A stretch of 64,000 nt of DNA from Granulicella aggregans (GTDB lineage: Bacteria > Acidobacteriota > Terriglobia > Terriglobales > Acidobacteriaceae): the NCBI RefSeq assembly GCF_014203275.1, contig NZ_JACHIP010000006.1:1-64000 (forward strand), written 5' to 3'. Of this stretch, positions 18,644 through 26,328 are shown piece by piece. Every line of letters starts with the position of its first letter. Position 1 is the first letter of the stretch. A program made the translations under genes and the position numbers. The notes below the pieces were generated by a model. The model was not told the origin of the DNA. It made no database searches and was given only the letters and a program-made list of their open reading frames with translations.

Positions 18644-19699
18644 ATGCACATGAAGATGAAGAAGCTATTCGTGGCGGGTCAAGCCGCCGGTATCGCAACA
18701 CTGCTGACATGCACGGCCGCCGCCTTCGCGCAGCAGGCCCCGATCACACTAACGCAGAACGTCAGTCTTCCAGGAATCGTCGGAGATTTTGATTTTCTTG
18801 CCGTCGATCTGAAGCGTGATCACTTGTTCGCCGCCGCAGAAGAGCATCACTCCCTTGAGCTCTTCGAGGCCAGCACCGGCAAGCACCTCCAGAGCATTCC
18901 CGGCGTAAAAACTCCGCACACGCTTGCGTATGTTGCCGATCGCGACGAGCTCTTCATCGCGGATGGAGGCGACTCCTCATGCATCATTCTCTCTGGCGCA
19001 GACTTCCACCAGATCGAGCGCATTCCGCTCATCGATGGGTCCGTTACCGGCAAGACCGACTCGCCCGATGCCGGCTACTACGACGCCAGGCGCCGCATCT
19101 TCTTCGTCGGCAACGGCGGCAAGTCAGCCGACCTCCCATACTCCGAAATCACGGAGATCAGCGTCGACACACACAAGATCGTCGGCAAGGTCCGCGTCGA
19201 AGCGAACAATATCGAAGCCATGATGGCTGACGATTCCCATGATCTTCTCTATGCCAACATGCGCGATCAGAAGAAGATCGCCGTCGTCGATCTGAAGAAG
19301 AACGAAGTGATCGATACCTGGACCACGCCCGACCTCAATCTCAACACCGCGCTGGCACTTGACGGCCCCAGCAACCGCCTCTTTATCGTGGGCCGCAAGC
19401 CTGGTCTCTTCTATGCATTCGACACCACGAACGGCAAGGTGGTCGCCCAGGTTCCAGTCACCGATATCGCGGACGGCATGACCTGGGACCCCAAGATGAA
19501 GCGGGTCTACATTCTGGCTTCGCAAGGACTGACAGTTCTTCACCAGGACGACAAGGACCACTACACCGTTCTCTCCAGGATTCCCACCAACGGAGGCAAG
19601 ACTGGCCTTCTTGTGCCTCAGCTCAAGCAGCTCTTCGTCATCCATCCTCAGACCAAGATTGATGACGCTGGACTTCTCGTCTATCGCCTGAACCCCTAG
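18644..19699 (+). CDS. YncE-like secreted beta-propeller protein
   Basis: This protein of 351 residues starts at the ATG at 18644, with GGGAG 5 bases upstream. A cleavable signal peptide runs to about residue 32 (TAAAFAQQA). The rest shows the repeated blade pattern of YncE/WD-like propellers (LFAAAEEHHSLELFEASTGK, LFIADGGDSS, LYANMRDQKKIAVVDLKKNEV). Such periplasmic propellers bind ligands or partner proteins; no catalytic motif is seen. It heads a four-gene plus-strand unit with a small secreted protein, a TonB receptor and a phosphodiesterase-like protein, so a role in ligand capture for that system is likely. Confidence 0.85.
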   Translation: MHMKMKKLFVAGQAAGIATLLTCTAAAFAQQAPITLTQNVSLPGIVGDFDFLAVDLKRDHLFAAAEEHHSLELFEASTGKHLQSIPGVKTPHTLAYVADRDELFIADGGDSSCIILSGADFHQIERIPLIDGSVTGKTDSPDAGYYDARRRIFFVGNGGKSADLPYSEITEISVDTHKIVGKVRVEANNIEAMMADDSHDLLYANMRDQKKIAVVDLKKNEVIDTWTTPDLNLNTALALDGPSNRLFIVGRKPGLFYAFDTTNGKVVAQVPVTDIADGMTWDPKMKRVYILASQGLTVLHQDDKDHYTVLSRIPTNGGKTGLLVPQLKQLFVIHPQTKIDDAGLLVYRLNP

Positions 19700-19706
19700 C
19701 TCACTT

Positions 19707-19735
19707 GGAGCCTGAGGCCGCGCGCCTCAGGCTTC
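19707..19735 (+). terminator. Intercistronic stem-loop without T-tract
   Basis: AGCCTGAGGC pairs perfectly with GCCTCAGGCT across a 5-base loop, just after the YncE-like stop. No run of T follows, so it is more likely an mRNA-processing or stabilising hairpin than a full terminator. Confidence 0.5.
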
Positions 19736-19759
19736 CAGCCCTGCCTTAAAGGAGAACTC

Positions 19760-20236
19760 ATGTTCGCTACGCCTCTCATCGTCACCGCTCTTCTGTTTGC
19801 CGCTCAGACTCCGGCACTTCCAGCTAACTATATCCACGTCGATGCCCCAGCCGCGCAACGCATGATCGTTGCGGAGAAGAACAAGCACTCCGAGATCGGC
19901 AAGCTTGGCCTTCACGCTACACCGCCGGCTGCAACCGACAACGTCATCATTGCCAGCGACAATCCAACGAAGATCGGCAAGAAGTCTTCCGCGCCCGACA
20001 TGGAACATCTCGCCACGGGCAAGCCCTTCGTCGTGCGCATTGAAAAGGAAAAGATCTTCGACCTACTCCTCCCCATCACCGACAGCAAGGGCGGCGATCT
20101 GAACGGCGGGTTCGTCGTGATGGAAGTGCCTTTCGATAAGGCGACCGATGAAGAGCAGGCACTCAAGATCGGCATCGCGATTCGCGACGAGCTGCAGAGT
20201 GAGATTTCCAGTAAAGCAGCCCTTTACCAACGCTAG
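19760..20236 (+). CDS. Small secreted protein of unknown function
   Basis: This 158-residue protein has a short signal peptide (LIVTALLFAAQTPALPA). I do not recognise the mature part, which has a conserved-looking alternating pattern (MEHLATGKPFVVRIEKEKIFDLLLP, ALKIGIAIRDEL). AAAGGAG lies 5-6 bases before the ATG. It sits between the YncE-like propeller and the TonB receptor in one transcription unit and is probably periplasmic. A sensor-like or accessory binding role is possible but unsupported. Confidence 0.75.
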   Translation: MFATPLIVTALLFAAQTPALPANYIHVDAPAAQRMIVAEKNKHSEIGKLGLHATPPAATDNVIIASDNPTKIGKKSSAPDMEHLATGKPFVVRIEKEKIFDLLLPITDSKGGDLNGGFVVMEVPFDKATDEEQALKIGIAIRDELQSEISSKAALYQR

Positions 20237-20267
20237 CTCACCACACAGAACTACGAAGGATGATGAG

Positions 20268-23264
20268 ATGAAAAAGTTATTACTCCCATTCGTTGGGACT
20301 ATTATCTGCATGGCGTTGCTCGGCCTCACCACTCCGGTGCTGGCCCAGTCCGACAGCGGCACCGTCACAGGAACTGTCACCGATACGACAGGTGCCCGTG
20401 TCCCTTCCGTCGACATCACCATCGCCTCCAAAGCTACAGGAATCCTTCGCCACACCAAGAGCAATAACGAGGGCGTCTTTACTGTCAGCTCGCTTGCCAC
20501 TGGCACCTACGATGCCAGCTTCAAAGCGACCAACTTCGCTCCGCTGGAGATTCACGACATCCGCTTAGACGTTGGGCAGACGTTCACGCTTCCTGTGCGT
20601 CTCGACATCACCAGCGTCCAGACCGAGGTCGAGGTCAACGCCGCAGACTCCGGACTCGACAGGGCATCCGCGGAGATCGGTGGCGTCGTCCATGGTTCGC
20701 AGGCGCAGGATCTCCCGCTGAACGGACGCAACTACGTAAGCCTGGTTGCGCTCGTTCCCGGAGCTATCGATTCTGGTACGGGGACTCAGGACCAGGTCCG
20801 TTTTGCCGGACTTTCCGCCGAGGACAATACCTGGCATCTGGACGGTGTCGATAACTCCGGGATCAACCATCAATACGAGAAGGTTGCAATCCGTCTTCAA
20901 CCTTCGACCGAGGCGATCGCCGAGTTTCGCGCGAACAGCGCTGGCTACTCCGCAGACCAGGGCGGAACAGCAGGCGGACAGATCGAACTCGTGACCCGCT
21001 CCGGCACCAATAAGTTCCATGCCTCCGCGTGGGAGTTCCTCCGCAACACCTACTTTGACGCCACCCCGTGGGGTACTTCAGGCACTCTCCCCACACTTCG
21101 TCTCAACAACTTCGGCGCTAACTTCGGTGGCCCCGTCTTCCACGACCGGCTCTTCTTCTTCACCAACTGGGAGTCGCTCCGCCAGAACCAGAACCTCTCG
21201 GTCACCGGCACTGTTCCCAGCGCCAGCTTCCGCGCCGCGGCCCTTGCCAAATCGCCAGCGCTCGCGCCTATCCTTGCTCAGTATCCCATCGGCACCGTTG
21301 CCATCGCCGGAACGACGAACGCCCTCACCTGGTATGGCCACGCACCCTCGACCGACCGCGAAGACTCCGGCCTCGCGCGCCTCGACATGCACATCGACGG
21401 CCGTAACGATGCCTTCATTCGCTACAACACGGATCACTATGCCGTAGTCACTCCCGGCGACCTCACCGCGCTTGGCTACACAACACTCACCACTCCCAAC
21501 ATCGTCTTCGGCGTCAACACCGCCTTCAGCCCGGCGCTCACGAACAACGTCCGCTTCGGCTTCAACCGCGCCGCCTTCACCCAGGGCGCGACCAACACGC
21601 TACCTTATTCGGTGGTCGCCACCGGCAACTTCTCCACCCTCGACGACGCCACAGGCTCCGTCCGTTACGACAACTCCTTCACCCTCACCGACGACGCCAC
21701 CTTCGTCCACGGACGCAGCACCTTCAAAGCCGGTGTCACTGTCCGTCGCATCCAGGAGAACAAGTCGTCACCGAGCACCGCCGACGAGGTTTACACCTAC
21801 GCAACCTTAGCCAACTTCACCAACAACCTCATGGACTCCGATTCTTACGCCGGCGTCGTTCCCCTGACCGGCCAGCGCATGACCGAGTCCTTCGGTTACA
21901 TCCTCGATCAGTTCCAGTTCACAAGAGAACTCACCTTCAACGTCGGCATGAGGTACGAGTATTTTGGCGTTGATCACGAAGTGCAAGGCCGTGGCATCAT
22001 CGTCGATCCACTCAACTGCGCCAACGTCATCTGCCCAACAGGCAGCGAATGGTACAGCCCCAACCTCGCCAACTTTTCCCCGCGCCTCGCTGTTTCCTAC
22101 GCACCTGAGCGGCTTCGCGGCAAGACTGTGCTTCGTGCCGGGTACGGCATCTATTACGGCAACGGACAGTTCGGCAACCTCGGCACCCCGATTGGAAACC
22201 TGACCGACAAGTACACCCTCAACCAGACGAATGCGCCTGGCCTCAGCTTCCCTGTTACCCCCTATCTAGGCTCCGTTGCCACTAGCTTTTCTCCGTCCGG
22301 CTCACCCATCAACCGTCGTGATACGGCCGTCGAAGAGTACACGCTCTCCGTACAAAGCGATATCGCGCCCCGCACCACCGCACAGATCGCCTACTTCGGC
22401 AACCACGCCTCTCACGTCTTCTCTGACGTCACCCTCAATGGCTACATCCTTGGCACCACCAAGCGGCCCTATACCGGATACTCCACCATCGACTACCGCG
22501 GCAGCTCCAACGACGCGAAGACCAATGCCCTGCAGGCAAGCATCCGCCGCGACTTCTCCACCGGCCTGCTGCTGTCGGCCAACTATGAGTTCTCCCACTC
22601 GCTGGATAACGGCGGGCTCGGCGGCGGTGAAGCCGACATCCCCCAAAATTACAACTGCCACATCTGCGAGTACGCCTCCGCCGACCAGGACATGCGCCAC
22701 TACTTCAGCGCCAGCACCATCTGGAAGTTGCCCGTAGGCCGAGGCCACATGTTCCTCGGCGACTCCTCCCGTGTCACCGATCTCTTCCTCGGCGGCTGGC
22801 AGGTGAGCGGCATTGGCACTGCGCGCAGCGGTCTCCCCATCAACGTCACGATCAGCCGTAGTGCCAGCGCCCTGCCTGACAACCTCAACAAGAATCAGCG
22901 CCCCAACCTCAACCCCGGCGTCTCCATCTACGCCGCCAACAAGACCCCCACCAACTGGCTCAATGGCGCCGCCTTCTCGGCTCCGGCCGCCGGCACATGG
23001 GGCAACGCACCTCGTAACATCGCCCGCGCACCTGGCCTCTGGCAGCTCGACACCTCACTGCAGAAGCGCTTCCCGGTCACTGAACGCTTCGGCGTCACCT
23101 TTCGTGCCGAGGCCTTCAACCTGCTCAACGTAGCCCACTACGGTACTCCAGCTCACGTCTTTGCCGGCAGCGGCTTCGGCGTCATCACGTCATCTTTCTC
23201 CAGCGCGGCCACCGGAACAGGGACTCCACGTGAGCTCCAGTTCATGCTTCGCACTGATTTCTAA
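20268..23264 (+). CDS. TonB-dependent receptor, Oar-like
   Basis: This receptor has 998 residues from the ATG at 20268, which has AAGGA about 8 bases upstream; the longer frame starts inside the previous gene. A signal peptide (to about 26, PVLAQS) is followed by a carboxypeptidase-regulatory domain (about 28-110), a plug (SQAQDLPLNGRNYVSL at about 140) and a large barrel. It contains several cysteines (NCANVICP, NYNCHICEY), unlike the receptor at 55.2 kb. Its place among phosphoesterase genes suggests import of an organophosphate or its chelate, by inference. Confidence 0.9.
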   Translation: MKKLLLPFVGTIICMALLGLTTPVLAQSDSGTVTGTVTDTTGARVPSVDITIASKATGILRHTKSNNEGVFTVSSLATGTYDASFKATNFAPLEIHDIRLDVGQTFTLPVRLDITSVQTEVEVNAADSGLDRASAEIGGVVHGSQAQDLPLNGRNYVSLVALVPGAIDSGTGTQDQVRFAGLSAEDNTWHLDGVDNSGINHQYEKVAIRLQPSTEAIAEFRANSAGYSADQGGTAGGQIELVTRSGTNKFHASAWEFLRNTYFDATPWGTSGTLPTLRLNNFGANFGGPVFHDRLFFFTNWESLRQNQNLSVTGTVPSASFRAAALAKSPALAPILAQYPIGTVAIAGTTNALTWYGHAPSTDREDSGLARLDMHIDGRNDAFIRYNTDHYAVVTPGDLTALGYTTLTTPNIVFGVNTAFSPALTNNVRFGFNRAAFTQGATNTLPYSVVATGNFSTLDDATGSVRYDNSFTLTDDATFVHGRSTFKAGVTVRRIQENKSSPSTADEVYTYATLANFTNNLMDSDSYAGVVPLTGQRMTESFGYILDQFQFTRELTFNVGMRYEYFGVDHEVQGRGIIVDPLNCANVICPTGSEWYSPNLANFSPRLAVSYAPERLRGKTVLRAGYGIYYGNGQFGNLGTPIGNLTDKYTLNQTNAPGLSFPVTPYLGSVATSFSPSGSPINRRDTAVEEYTLSVQSDIAPRTTAQIAYFGNHASHVFSDVTLNGYILGTTKRPYTGYSTIDYRGSSNDAKTNALQASIRRDFSTGLLLSANYEFSHSLDNGGLGGGEADIPQNYNCHICEYASADQDMRHYFSASTIWKLPVGRGHMFLGDSSRVTDLFLGGWQVSGIGTARSGLPINVTISRSASALPDNLNKNQRPNLNPGVSIYAANKTPTNWLNGAAFSAPAAGTWGNAPRNIARAPGLWQLDTSLQKRFPVTERFGVTFRAEAFNLLNVAHYGTPAHVFAGSGFGVITSSFSSAATGTGTPRELQFMLRTDF

Positions 23265-23284
23265 AACACGATGCTCTACCTTTT

Positions 23285-23324
23285 GCCCCAGAATCGGCGC
23301 CGTCTTCTTCGCCGAATCTGGGGC
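23285..23324 (+). terminator. Stem-loop between receptor and PLC-like genes
   Basis: A 15-base arm starting GCCCCAGA pairs with CGCCGAATCTGGGGC across a 10-base loop with one mismatch; ACCCCTTTT follows. It looks like a partial terminator that would lower read-through into the phosphodiesterase gene relative to the receptor. Confidence 0.6.
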
Positions 23325-23368
23325 ACCCCTTTTGCAAACGACACACGACATCTATAAGGAGTGATGCC

Positions 23369-24367
23369 TTGAATCTCGGACGACTCACCGCAGCGATGCT
23401 GCTTAGCAGCACTACCCTATTCGCCGCCTCCAAGCCTACAGTCGCACCGGGCGCGAGAACTGTAGTCATGGCCCACAACGCTTACCCGGATCACGGCAAG
23501 TACGCCGACCGTCTCGACCGCGCGATTGCATCCGGGGCTCCGTTCATGGTCGAAGAGGACCTCGCCTGGGTCAACGGCCGTTCGCTCATCTGCCACGGAG
23601 CCAAGAACTCCACGCCCAACGATCCCGACCTTGAGAGCTACTTCTTCCCCAAGGTGCAGCCAATGATGGAGCAGGCGCTGAAAGATGGGAACAAGGGCAA
23701 CTGGCCTCTGGTTACGCTCTATCTCGACATCAAGAACGATCCACCGGAGCATCTTCAGTACATCAATCAACTACTCGACAAGTACAACGCGTGGCTGACA
23801 ACCGCTGCCAAAACCGATGACATCTCCAAGCAGTCGAAGCTCAAGCCTGGCCCCATGATGATTCTGGTCGAAGACAAGAACAACGACATCAAGCAGAAGT
23901 TCTTCTACGACGACCTGCCTGTCAATGGCAATATCCGTGTCTTCGGCTCCTACACCAAACTGGTTGAGAACCCCACGCACCTTCCTAAGCTTGACTTCAT
24001 CAACAGCCTCGTCGCCGTGCCCATGGAGCAGGTCACGACGCAGAAGGCCGACAACTACCATCGTTGGTGGGGCGTGGATTGGGCCTATGTCGAAAAGGGT
24101 GGAGAAGAGCACCATGGCGAGTGGGGCAAGGAGCAGACCGAACGCCTCAAGAACATCGTTCAGTACGGCCACAAACTTGGATATTTGATGGGCTTCTATT
24201 GCCTCGACGGCTTCACGGCTGCAGACAACCAGGGCTGGGAAGACGAGTACAACTTCGGCTCGATGGATCAGGTGGCTCCGCGCTGGAAGGCCGCGATGGC
24301 CGCGCACGCGGACATCATCTCCAGCGACCAGTATGAAGAGCTCGCGAAGACGATCCGCTCTCACTAA
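23369..24367 (+). CDS. PI-PLC/GDPD-superfamily phosphodiesterase-like secreted protein
   Basis: This 332-residue protein starts at TTG, with AAGGAG 6 bases upstream; the ATG and GTG nearby are out of frame. A short signal segment ends near residue 20. The sequence VMAHNAYPD (His36, Asn37), then VEEDLAW (Glu62/63, Asp64) and ICHGA (His76), reproduces the His-Asn...Glu-Asp...His active-site order of the PLC-like/GDPD TIM-barrel families, especially the AIM6-like branch. It probably hydrolyses phosphodiesters in the periplasm or outside the cell. It is the last gene of the plus-strand unit and is convergent with an alkaline-phosphatase-type gene. Confidence 0.8.
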   Translation: MNLGRLTAAMLLSSTTLFAASKPTVAPGARTVVMAHNAYPDHGKYADRLDRAIASGAPFMVEEDLAWVNGRSLICHGAKNSTPNDPDLESYFFPKVQPMMEQALKDGNKGNWPLVTLYLDIKNDPPEHLQYINQLLDKYNAWLTTAAKTDDISKQSKLKPGPMMILVEDKNNDIKQKFFYDDLPVNGNIRVFGSYTKLVENPTHLPKLDFINSLVAVPMEQVTTQKADNYHRWWGVDWAYVEKGGEEHHGEWGKEQTERLKNIVQYGHKLGYLMGFYCLDGFTAADNQGWEDEYNFGSMDQVAPRWKAAMAAHADIISSDQYEELAKTIRSH

Positions 24368-24394
24368 GAGCAATCGCCTGTAGCCACCTGCACA

Positions 24395-24424
24395 TGAGAG
24401 GGAGACGATACCGTCTCCCTCTCA
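24395..24424. terminator. Stem-loop between convergent genes
   Basis: A 13-bp perfect stem (GAGAGGGAGACG / CGTCTCCCTCTC plus one pair) with an ATAC loop lies between the convergent stops. It lacks a clear T-run on either strand, and is probably a bidirectional 3'-end hairpin. Confidence 0.65.
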
Positions 24425-24441
24425 AACATTTCGCGTCAACC

Positions 24442-26067
24442 TTAGTGCTTGGCTTCGTTGCTTCCGGACCTCTGCTCAAGATAGGGTGCCGCGACGTCGC
24501 CCAGGATGTGTCCGACGTTCCCGCTTGGCGTCTCGACCTGGAGGATCGCCGCGAGCGTCGGGGCGACGTCGCTGATGCCCACGAGCTTGGTGGAGACTAC
24601 ATGCTTCACATTGCCACCCCAGAACAGCAGCGGAACGTGGCTGTCGTAGTCATACGGGGAGCCATGAGAAGTGCCGGACTTCCCGAAGAGATAATAGGGC
24701 TTCATGATCACGATGACATCGGGTCCACGCTCCGGATAGAACGACCGCGCAACGTACTCATCGATCTGTGACTGCATGGCGTCGTGGCGCAGCAATTGGG
24801 TCCGCGTGTAGGTGCGGGCGACGTACGGCATCTTCATCGCCGCAGCTGCTGCCTCATCTTCAACAGCACTCTCCTTCACCTTCTTCTGCGCTATCAGATC
24901 GCGATCGAAGTAGAAGCCAGACTCCTGTGTGGCGATGATCCACTTGCCTTCGCCGAACTTGGCTTCCAAGGCCGCTTCCACCTTTGCGAGGTAGTCGGCC
25001 TTGTCCATACGTCCTCCCGGCATCTTCCGTTGCATATTGACTTCGGGCACCGGCGAGACGCCGTGATCAGCCGTCAAGACGATCAGAACATTCTCTCGTC
25101 CACCCGCCTGCTTCACCGCAGCTGCCAGAAGTTTTCCGAGGACGCGATCGGTACGGACCGACATGTCTTCCACCTCGGGAGCGTCCGGCCCGACCGCATG
25201 GCCAAGATGATCGTTGGCGGAGAAGCTGATCGTCAGCAGATCGGTGCCGTTGCCTTGTCCCATGTGCTCGTCGTGCATCACACGTTCGGCAAGCTCCTCG
25301 AGCATGTCGTTTGCGTACGGGGTCTCCTCCCACTTCGACATGTAGGCCTTACCGGGTGCGGTGGGCAGCGTCATGAACGGTGTGCCAGACTTCTCTTGCC
25401 CAAGCGGATACCATGCCACACCGAGACTCTTGAGCGCTGTCTTCTCGTCGTTGAATGACCGTACGTATGCCGGCAACTGCTGTTGATACCAGGTGCTGCT
25501 TACGACCGCTCCCGACTCGCCATCGAGCCAGTAAGCCGCATCCGCCATGCGCCCCGAAGGCAGGATGGCTGCACGGTCTTTCATCGAGATGCCAATCACC
25601 TTCGAGGTGCCGCGATGAGACATCTTCATCTCATCGCCGAGCGTGCTCACTACCAGGTTGTGAGGCGACGATCCTTCTTTGTTGCCTTCGACACCAACCA
25701 GCGTGGTGGAAGCATCCTCCACCGAACTGATCGTCTTGCCCGATGCGCGGTCGTACCATTCGTTGCCGATGATGCCGCTGGTCGCGGGTACCGATCCAGT
25801 GAGAAAGGTCGCATGGCCGGTGGCCGTTACGGTCGGGAAGTGGTCCTGGTGCGCGTCGATAAAGACAGCGCCTTCGGACAACATGGCAGCCAGGCCACCG
25901 GTGTAGCGCTCGCGAAAGCGAGTCGTATAGTCATAACGAAACTGGTCCACGGCGATAGCGAGAATCAGCTTCGGCCGGCGTATAGGTTTCGTTGCCGGCG
26001 GCGCGGCGAGGGCGAAAAGGTTCGGGAACGTTACGGCAAACAAAACGGGAAGCGCACATCGTCTCAT
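24442..26067 (-). CDS. Type I phosphodiesterase / PafA-like alkaline phosphatase
   Basis: This 541-residue secreted enzyme has a signal peptide to about residue 22. Asp41 (AIAVDQFRYDY) is the first metal ligand, and Thr81 in PTVTATGHATFLTG is the probable nucleophile. Later metal ligands lie in SFSANDHLGHAVGPDAP and LTADHGVSPVPE. This is the alkaline-phosphatase superfamily fold (PafA/NPP group), which releases phosphate from mono- or diesters. AGGAG lies about 5 bases before the ATG. With the PLC-like and histidine-phosphatase genes nearby, it points to extracytoplasmic organophosphate hydrolysis. Confidence 0.9.
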   Translation of the reverse strand: MRRCALPVLFAVTFPNLFALAAPPATKPIRRPKLILAIAVDQFRYDYTTRFRERYTGGLAAMLSEGAVFIDAHQDHFPTVTATGHATFLTGSVPATSGIIGNEWYDRASGKTISSVEDASTTLVGVEGNKEGSSPHNLVVSTLGDEMKMSHRGTSKVIGISMKDRAAILPSGRMADAAYWLDGESGAVVSSTWYQQQLPAYVRSFNDEKTALKSLGVAWYPLGQEKSGTPFMTLPTAPGKAYMSKWEETPYANDMLEELAERVMHDEHMGQGNGTDLLTISFSANDHLGHAVGPDAPEVEDMSVRTDRVLGKLLAAAVKQAGGRENVLIVLTADHGVSPVPEVNMQRKMPGGRMDKADYLAKVEAALEAKFGEGKWIIATQESGFYFDRDLIAQKKVKESAVEDEAAAAAMKMPYVARTYTRTQLLRHDAMQSQIDEYVARSFYPERGPDVIVIMKPYYLFGKSGTSHGSPYDYDSHVPLLFWGGNVKHVVSTKLVGISDVAPTLAAILQVETPSGNVGHILGDVAAPYLEQRSGSNEAKH

Positions 26068-26251
26068 GAATTCTCCTGCGCCACCTCGACTCCGCTACGG
26101 ATGTAAACAGATAACAACGCTTTGGTAGTCGGATACCGGTGGGCAATGTCGATTGAATAGTGGCCAGCTTAGGAGAAGCTGAGGGAAGAGTTCAGGTCTC
26201 GGAACATTAACATTCGCGCTCAGTTCGGCTGCGGAGACGCAGCATCTGAAA

Positions 26252-26287
26252 AAATTGCCTTCCCCGCTACACCAGGGAAGGCAATTT
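26252..26287 (-). terminator. Intrinsic terminator of TonB receptor gene
   Basis: On the minus strand a 13-bp stem (AAATTGCCTTCCC / GGGAAGGCAATTT) with a 10-base loop runs into a tract of T, just after the receptor stop at 26329. Confidence 0.85.
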
Positions 26288-26328
26288 AGATCAAGCGTGC
26301 CGGTGTACAAAGGTCCGGCTTTATAGCA

